Assembly: GCA_964019055.1 (NCBI GenBank)
Contig: OZ025209.1
Span: 10,510,661 to 10,574,660, forward strand
Length of the DNA stretch: 64,000 nucleotides
Direction: 5' to 3'
From: Anthopleura xanthogrammica
Lineage: Eukaryota; Cnidaria; Anthozoa; Actiniaria; Actiniidae
Shown: piece by piece, positions 58,254 through 64,000 of the stretch
Position numbering within the stretch: position 1 is the first letter of the stretch
How the letters are laid out: each line of letters opens with the position of its first letter
Notes under the pieces: model-generated
Databases searched by the model: none
Told to the model about the DNA's origin: nothing
Seen by the model: only the letters and a program-made list of their open reading frames with translations
Made by a program: the position numbers and the translations under genes

Positions 58254-59174
58254 CATCGCCAACTATTCCGGCCATGCCCCCGCGATGCGTCAGCGGTAAT
58301 CATAATAAATGCTTTACAAAATGGCTACTGAATTTTGTAAGGAAATGTATGGGGATCATAACTAATATCGCAAATAAGAATATAAATAATAAATACCTGC
58401 AGTTTGCCGGAGTGAAATCTTATTAAGCAACATGAGATGGTCTCAGAATCATAAAAATTCAGTTGTAATGTTAACATTTTACTTTTCGTTTCAACTTGTC
58501 TTCACGAAGGCCTTTCATCCCATACATTCCTATAGTGAAATTTGATGAAAATGAGGAAAAAACAAGTCTGGTAAGTATACTTCAAGAATTGGAATTTCAT
58601 TTGCCGGACCGGATCAATAAACTAGACCCATGTGCCAACCAAATACCAAATTTTGAAGCTCAAAAAGAAGAATATTTACTTTTCGTTTTTTCGTCTAAAA
58701 ACGCATAAAAATTGAAAAGTCCCAAACCTGGTTCATCATCGGTCTCCGCTGTCTCTTGTTGACGTCACAGTCCGAAATCATGAGCGATGTTTTACCTGAA
58801 AAAACGAGAAAAGTAGGACAATCTTGGTACCAAAATTCACATCAGAAACTCAGCTTTCCAATGCCGCAATTCATTCTCGGATCACTGTAAAGCGAATTAT
58901 GCTGTTAGCAGTTAAACCTGTGACAATTTTACTTCCGGTGAAAATGCCCCCGAAATTCAGAGACGTTTGCAGGAAAATTTATTTTTTTAAAAACAACACT
59001 GCCTTTTTCATGTCGGATTTCCTGACAAATTTAGATCTTACCAAGCTCCAGAATGCTTTAAAAGATGAAGATATTAACAGCCTAGAATATGTAAAAAACA
59101 GGAACAATCTAGTGCATTTATTATGATTACCGCTGACGCAAAACGGGCGCACAAGACCGGAATAGTTGGCGATG
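58254..59174. mobile_element. 921-bp TIR element of unknown class
   Basis: Begins CATCGCCAACTATTCCGG and ends with the exact reverse complement. The arms continue with GCGTCAGCGGTAATCATAATAAATGC inverted, about 60 bp in all. Inside are two plus frames (58496-58708 and 58824-59126) of 70 and 100 codons with no recognised domain. No transposase is visible. Confidence 0.75.
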
Positions 59175-59593
59175 ACGAAACGATATTAATTTTTGTGCAT
59201 ATGTTTTCGTGTAACACATCAGGTTCGATTCCTAGATTCAATAGGCCACGTTTGATATATTAAAATTCTATCAAAATCATGAATGATTCAGAGTCTCTTG
59301 AATATAAAATGTTCAAAGTTGCATTAAACCTCAAAAGGATCCGTAGATGTAGTGCTGTAGATTCGATTATAACGTTGTTGAGAAACATTTCTTACTATTG
59401 CTGAAACGTAGGAACGTCGGATATGGCACATTAATCAGTGATTTTATTCCTACCAATAGATGTATCAATTCGGTGATTATTCCCGTGTTTTTGCCATGAA
59501 GTACCATACGTCTAAAGCCTCGCTATCAAGTCTGGATTTTAAGATCATATCGAACGTTGGCTGATAAACAATATTGGATGAGGTTGAGCATGC

Positions 59594-59684
59594 TATCGTA
59601 AATTATCAAGACCAAGGTCGTGTTAATCTGCCGAAGCCGTACGCTGAGGCGGATAAAATGGCCGAGGTCTTGATATTTACGATA
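59594..59684. repeat. Hairpin-forming inverted repeat
   Basis: ATCGTAAATTATCAAGACC at the left and GGTCTTGATATTTACGAT at the right, around a GC-richer loop. Possibly a small MITE. Confidence 0.55.
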
Positions 59685-59689
59685 TTATT

Positions 59690-60800
59690 TAATGGTTCGT
59701 AAGTTCTAAGAAAAAATAAAAAAATTCTGTAATGGGGTACGTTTTAAAATAAACTTCATTAATTTTTGAGAATTTCTCGCCTCCGGCTCGTGATTTTTGA
59801 ACTTTTCTCGTGTTTCTCCGAACATCCCGCGTGCTCTATTTCACCGGTAGAGTCATAGAACTTAGTTTTTATTGCTTAAATAAAACAATACTGAGAACGT
59901 TCTATTGTTTTATAAGACAATGTAGGTCATTTTGGCCGATGTAAAAGAATGTTGACCTTCGTTGAGCTAAAGACACAGGGAACCCGTGAAAAAATTGAAG
60001 CCATACATAATTTAAAGCCTACGTACCGGAGCCGGGTTCCTTGAGCAAGTAGTTGTTCTAAAATGATCTCAAATGTTGAGAGTTTGAATCCAATGAAAAT
60101 CGAAGATCGATAAAAGATCATGAATTAAAATACAGAGTAGGAAAACTATTTTTGGCCTTTCGTTATTTAGACAGCTATACTTTTTTAAGCTCAATATTTT
60201 GTAAACGCGACCAAAATTTAGTGAATGCGGTTTAGAGATAGACCCGGGGGGGGGGGGGGGGGGGGGACTCTGGGGGTAAAGTATCGGGTATGCTCGTCGT
60301 ATCTCTTAGGGGTTAAAAATCAGCGAATTGGTATCTTTTAGGGTCTTAAATTTGAGGTTTAGCAAATAAGCACTTTCTGGTATCTTTTAGGGTGTTGAAA
60401 AAATAATTTAATGTATTTTTTAATGGACTGAAACGCTTAGATGAGATATATCAGCATGTGGCTGTTTAATGCAAAAGACCTATTCCACCGAGAGTGATTC
60501 ACTCTGCCATGCCCTGTGACATCCCTGTGACTTTATTCTATATTTATTAAAGTAGGTATGTACTGCCGGTTCTGGCCTCCCCCTCACCGTTCCCCTCCCC
60601 CCAACATCAGGCACAGTCGAAATCACGCCTAAGCTTCCGCACACGCCCCCTCTCGCCTTCCCCCTTCTCCAAAGATCACCTCCGGCTTCACTAATCCTCC
60701 AGGGATTCCACTCTCGCCTTCCCCCTTCTCCCAACATCACGCCCGGCCCCCCTAATCCCCCACCACTCCCCCTCTTGCCTTCCCCCTTCCCCAAAATCTG
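59690..60800. other. Spacer before the virus-like block
   Basis: Holds a G run (60247-60266), words of GTATCTTTTAGGGT repeated at 60331 and 60379, and three degenerate copies of a C-rich unit (TCGCCTTCCCCCTTCTCC) at about 60650-60795. No gene seen. Confidence 0.45.
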
Positions 60801-60819
60801 ATCAAGCGTGCGCAAAAAA

Positions 60820-61040
60820 TAAGCACGGGGGTGGGGGAGAAGAGGGAAGAGGTGAGTTATTTTTGGGAGGAGAGGGGAAGAAGGGAAGTGAAGGGAAGTG
60901 AAGAAGAAGGAGAAGAAGAAGGAGAAGGAGAAGGAGAAGTGAGCACGGGGGTGGGGGAGAAGAGGGAAGAGGTGAGCTATTTTGGGGAGAGAGGGGGAGA
61001 AGGGAAGTGAAGGGAGAAGGAGAAGGAGAAGAAGAAAACT
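60820..61040 (+). repeat. Tandem duplication of a purine-rich unit
   Basis: A unit of about 118 bp starting AGCACGGGGGTGGGGGAGAA occurs twice (about 60821 and 60941), each ending in GAAGGAGAAGGAGAA runs. It directly precedes the first virus-like ORF. Confidence 0.75.
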
Positions 61041-61062
61041 AAATAAAAGTGCTTTAAGAAAG

Positions 61063-61593
61063 ATGCAGATACATAACAAAGGAAAGATGGGAAAGAAGAA
61101 TAAGAAAAGTCGTCAGAGAGAAGTCAAGAAGGAAGAAGAGATCCACATCACTGAAAAAGCGCTCGAACAGGTCATGAGAGCGTACCGCAAGTCCATGACC
61201 ACGTCGTCCCAAGTAATCGAAACCCCTCCGGAAGAAGAAGAACCTCCAACACCACCACCACGAAATTATCCCCAAGTGATCAAGACCCCTCCGGAAAAAG
61301 AACCCCCCGCGCCCCTACCAAAGAAAATAGACTATTCCTTCTTAAAGAACAACTGGGAGAATAGGAAATGCGTCGTAGCCACGAACCTACTTACCAAAGA
61401 AAAGAGCTACTTTCGGAGCATGTACGCGACGGGTAAGCGCTTAGGAATAAACCCAGGCCTCATAATCGGCTGTTGTGAGGGAAAACCTTCTGCAAAGACC
61501 GGAAAGTCAAAGATCGATGATCAAAAATATAAGTTCGCTTACTTCAAAGAAGAGGAGTTACCCGAGGGGCGCGTCTTATTAAAGGCTAAGTAA
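61063..61593 (+). CDS. Virus-like ORF 1: basic protein with NUMOD1-like C-terminus
   Basis: 176 residues from the first ATG after the purine repeats; a second ATG at 61087 is equally possible. The N-terminus is Lys/Arg-rich (KMGKKNKKSRQREVKK). The middle has two PPEEEEPPTPPPR-type proline repeats (QVIETPPEEEEPP and QVIKTPPEKEPPAP). The C-terminal 65 residues (NLLTKEKSYFRSMYATGKRL, then about 25 residues with a Gly/Lys loop and KYKFAYF) resemble NUMOD1-type DNA-binding segments: conserved T...YFRS, a helix with Gly-Lys-Arg, and a final aromatic strand. It is intronless and 98 bases before the next ORF on the same strand. Role unknown; a DNA-binding or regulatory function is an inference. Confidence 0.6.
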   Translation: MQIHNKGKMGKKNKKSRQREVKKEEEIHITEKALEQVMRAYRKSMTTSSQVIETPPEEEEPPTPPPRNYPQVIKTPPEKEPPAPLPKKIDYSFLKNNWENRKCVVATNLLTKEKSYFRSMYATGKRLGINPGLIIGCCEGKPSAKTGKSKIDDQKYKFAYFKEEELPEGRVLLKAK

Positions 61594-61691
61594 CGTAAGA
61601 TATCAAAGAAGGACTTTGACATCTAATACGAAAAAAAGATGGCTTAAGAATATCTAGCCTATTATAAAGAGAACAAAAGAAAAAAGGAAAA

Positions 61692-62474
61692 ATGTCACTA
61701 ACAGGACCAAGGCTAACAAGTATGATAGATTATGATGCAAGTAACCTACGATTCTCTAAACCAATACGAAAAGAAGTGCTAGGAAAGAAGATAAAGTACA
61801 AGATAATCGAGATAAATACGAAGTACGACGACAAGGAAACAACAGGAAAGCTAATAGTACCATCTGGGTGGGTATTCTCGTTTGGTCCTTCAGAAAGCTT
61901 ATTCGAAGGATCAAGGAAGGACTATAGCCTACCATTATGCATGTGGGATCGCGAAGGACCAACTGAGGACCAGGAAAAGTGGATAAGATCCTTCGACAAG
62001 GTCGTAGATATGTGCATCGAAGCCGTACTACACTACAAGGAAGAACTAGGACTAATAGAACTAACTAGATCGGACCTAAGAAAGATCAAAGGCGGGCTAA
62101 ATCCCTTATACTGGAAACTAGAACCGGTAACAGGAGAAGATGGGAACGTTAGGTTAGAGAAAGTAGAGGGAAGAGGACCCACGTTATACCCAAAAATACC
62201 AACGAACAGGGCTACGGGTAAGCTAGGAGGAAGATTTTACGACGCGTCCGGAAAAAGAATAGATCCAGAAGAACTTATTGATAAGAAAATGGACGTAGAC
62301 GTTGCGTTACACATCAGTAACATTTACGTAGGATCTTCAGGTAAAGTAACCTTAGTCATAAGAGTATGGGAAGCAAACACCAAAGATCCTAAGGAGTACG
62401 AGAGACTACTAAAGCCAATTCCAGAAATAGAGGAGTCAGATTCAGAGATAGATGAAGAATATCCCTCTACCTAA
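61692..62474 (+). CDS. Virus-like ORF 2: DUF2738-like protein, putative DNA-binding
   Basis: 260 residues, intronless, with A-rich AAAAAGGAAAA just before the ATG. The C-terminal half shows the pattern I associate with DUF2738 proteins of large DNA viruses: GPTLYPKI, a KxGGRFYD segment, IDPEELI, then VDVALHISNIYVGSSGKVTL and a VWEA strand, ending in an acidic tail (EESDSEIDEE). Some members of that family are thought to bind single-stranded DNA. The assignment is from memory of the pattern, not a search. Codon use is A-rich (AGA, CTA, ATA), unlike the neighbouring cellular genes. The stop overlaps by a few bases the apparent end of the convergent minus-strand frame. Confidence 0.65.
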   Translation: MSLTGPRLTSMIDYDASNLRFSKPIRKEVLGKKIKYKIIEINTKYDDKETTGKLIVPSGWVFSFGPSESLFEGSRKDYSLPLCMWDREGPTEDQEKWIRSFDKVVDMCIEAVLHYKEELGLIELTRSDLRKIKGGLNPLYWKLEPVTGEDGNVRLEKVEGRGPTLYPKIPTNRATGKLGGRFYDASGKRIDPEELIDKKMDVDVALHISNIYVGSSGKVTLVIRVWEANTKDPKEYERLLKPIPEIEESDSEIDEEYPST

Positions 62475-63667
62475 ACAACATCCAACCTACTCCCGCCGAT
62501 ACTATGGCAATTACCGTTAAGTTCACTTCATGTGAAGTATCACCAGTAGGATTAAGATTCCTCTTAGGACTCTNNNNNNNNNNNNNNNNNNNNNNNNNNN
62601 NNNNNNNNNNNNNNNNNNNNNNNNNNNNNNNNNNNNNNNNNNNNNNNNNNNNNNNNNNNNNNNNNNNNNNNNNNNNNNNNNNNNNNNNNNNNNNNNNNNN
62701 NNNNNNNNNNNNNNNNNNNNNNNNNNNNNNNNNNNNNNNNNNNNNNNNNNNNNNNNNNNNNNNNNNNNNNNNNAACCTCATTTACCCCAAACTTCATCCA
62801 AGTATGTACTTTCCTAAGCTTATCGTTGTACCCCACCACGAGTTCATCATTTATGATAAGCCTACTTGGCATCAACCAACAACCAGGAGTCAATGCATAA
62901 TCCAACGTTGCGTTTGAATCATTAACAGCAGTCTGATATCTCCGAATTCCGTCACTAACGCTGTCTAGAACGATACTGCTTTCTAGGAGCTGTAAGAAAA
63001 CCTGCTGCGTTTCCAATGAAGAACCACTTCCTTCTTCGTCATAAATCGGAGAATATGTCCTAACCTGAGCCCCAAGAATGCAATAGACGAACGTTTCGAT
63101 GCTACGATTGATCCTAACCAAGTTCTTTATCCCCAAACCCTTTGCAGCAAAAAACGGTCTCCAGGGCTTCCTCTCTAAGCTCCTTACCCAATAAACTTCA
63201 CCATGTGGGGTTTCTGGAAACGCATATTTGTATTCGAAGTAGTTCAACCCAGGTTGCTTGACGTAGAGACCTTTCCTCCCCCATATGTATACTTCCCCAA
63301 GACCATTAGACGCCCCTTCCTTATTCCTAAAGTCCGGGTTTCTCGGTAAGTCGAACTCCTTCCTCAGAGCTTCCCACTTAATCTCGTTGTAACCATTATC
63401 CATCCTATTAAACGCTTCATCCCTGGGAAGCGGACACTCTAGCTGATATAATATCCTACGTATCGTAAAATACACGTGGAATCGGAAAAAGGGAATCTCC
63501 TTCATCATATCGAGTCCGACTCCACACCCCTTAGTAGCAGCCCAAACAGCAAAGTTTAACTGTTGAGGCCAATACTTCATTTTGGGGCCCGCCGCCCAAG
63601 CACGACATTCCTTATCGTGAAGGTGCGTTATTAGCGTGTGCTCAAAGAGGTTATAAACTTTTGTCAT
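62467..63667 (-). CDS. Virus-like ORF 3: large protein interrupted by an assembly gap
   Basis: The minus frame runs from ATG 63667 for about 298 codons to the gap (62574-62773). The frame is open upstream to a TGA near 63722, so an earlier start is possible. Features: WPQQLNFAVWAATKGCGVG near residue 33, ECPLPRDEAFNRMDN, LGEVYIWG, RINRSIETFVYCILGAQVR and CWLMPSRLIINDELVVGYN. I recall similar proteins of unknown function in cnidarian genomes, apparently in mobile or virus-like elements; a structural role is only a guess. Beyond the gap a minus frame with a hydrophobic end (LTVIAIVSAGVGWMLF) reaches a stop at 62467 and may be its C-terminal membrane anchor. The join across the gap is inferred. 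Confidence 0.6.
62574..62773. other. Assembly gap of exactly 200 N
   Basis: Placeholder-sized gap; true length unknown, so the frame relation of its two sides is not fixed. Confidence 0.98.
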
Positions 63668-63824
63668 GAAGAAGAATTTCGGAGCAACGGGGACCTTAAG
63701 AGTGACTGTCCGTAAAAATCAAACAAGTGACGGCAAACCTCGAGAATTCGATTTCGCTCATACTTTCAAGTTTGATAGAGCAATCTTTCCTGAGAATAAC
63801 TGTATAGTTGGTTTTATAAAATAA
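63666..63824 (+). CDS. Small divergent ORF at the start of ORF 3
   Basis: 52 codons (GTLRVTVRKNQTSDGKPREF in the middle), overlapping the start of ORF 3 on the other strand by two bases and ending at TAA. A head-to-head start would suit a compact viral genome, but length and lack of a known domain leave it doubtful. Confidence 0.25.
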   Translation: MKKNFGATGTLRVTVRKNQTSDGKPREFDFAHTFKFDRAIFPENNCIVGFIK

Positions 63825-64000
63825 TGTTTCATTTCGGAGAAAAATGCAAATTTACAAAGTCCGCCGAAAATGCCATTTGTAACTATGAATTTTGACTCAA
63901 CTTTAGTGGTCTCGCGTAGAAAACTGAGTCGCTCCAAGACCAAAATAACTCCTAATCCTTGTTATATAATCTATTGTTTATTGTTTGAGTGATTTTGAGA
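63825..64000. other. Right edge of window, nothing recognised
   Basis: AT-rich sequence without a convincing frame. Whether the virus-like block continues cannot be told. Confidence 0.3.

Noticed and set aside
60480..61079. 199-codon minus ORF
   Set aside because: Lies over C-rich and GA-rich tandem units; composition-driven, no domain.

Overview
The window is animal DNA, most likely from an anthozoan cnidarian (coral or sea anemone). The evidence is AT-rich sequence, genes split into many short exons with GT/AG introns, and introns crowded with short inverted-repeat elements, decayed non-LTR retrotransposons and long microsatellites. I cannot name the species.

Layout. (1) 550-12047 (+): the 3' part of a secreted astacin metalloprotease gene (propeptide, astacin, TSP1, MAM, MAM); its signal-peptide exon lies outside the window or was not recognised. 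(2) 13.2-17.4 kb: a transposon graveyard with a decayed LINE interrupted by two inverted-repeat elements. (3) 19245-20393 (+): an intronless rhodopsin-like GPCR with altered core motifs. (4) 22360-29166 (+): a complete nine-exon NIPSNAP gene, with large minisatellites in its last long intron. (5) 30726-38868 (-): a sixteen-exon FKBP6-like gene (FKBP domain plus TPRs). (6) 39.1-44.3 kb: two LINE copies, one with a long intact ORF. (7) 45.1-56.4 kb (+): two tandem paralogues encoding secreted, basic, cysteine-rich proteins that I do not recognise, each with a TATA promoter; LINE and microsatellite sequence lies between and inside them. (8) 57-60.9 kb: repeats and a TIR element. (9) 61.0-64.0 kb: a compact, intronless block of very different style (two + ORFs convergent with a large - ORF) that looks like an integrated DNA virus or virus-like transposon; it contains a 200-N gap and runs towards the window end.

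The cellular genes do not form one pathway. NIPSNAP is mitochondrial, FKBP6 belongs to the germline HSP90/piRNA chaperone branch, and the astacin and the cysteine-rich pair are secreted. The two most promising unexplained items are the cysteine-rich tandem pair, whose promoter layout is conserved, and the virus-like block at the right end. All gene models were read by eye from reading frames, splice sites and intron phase; no searches were run.
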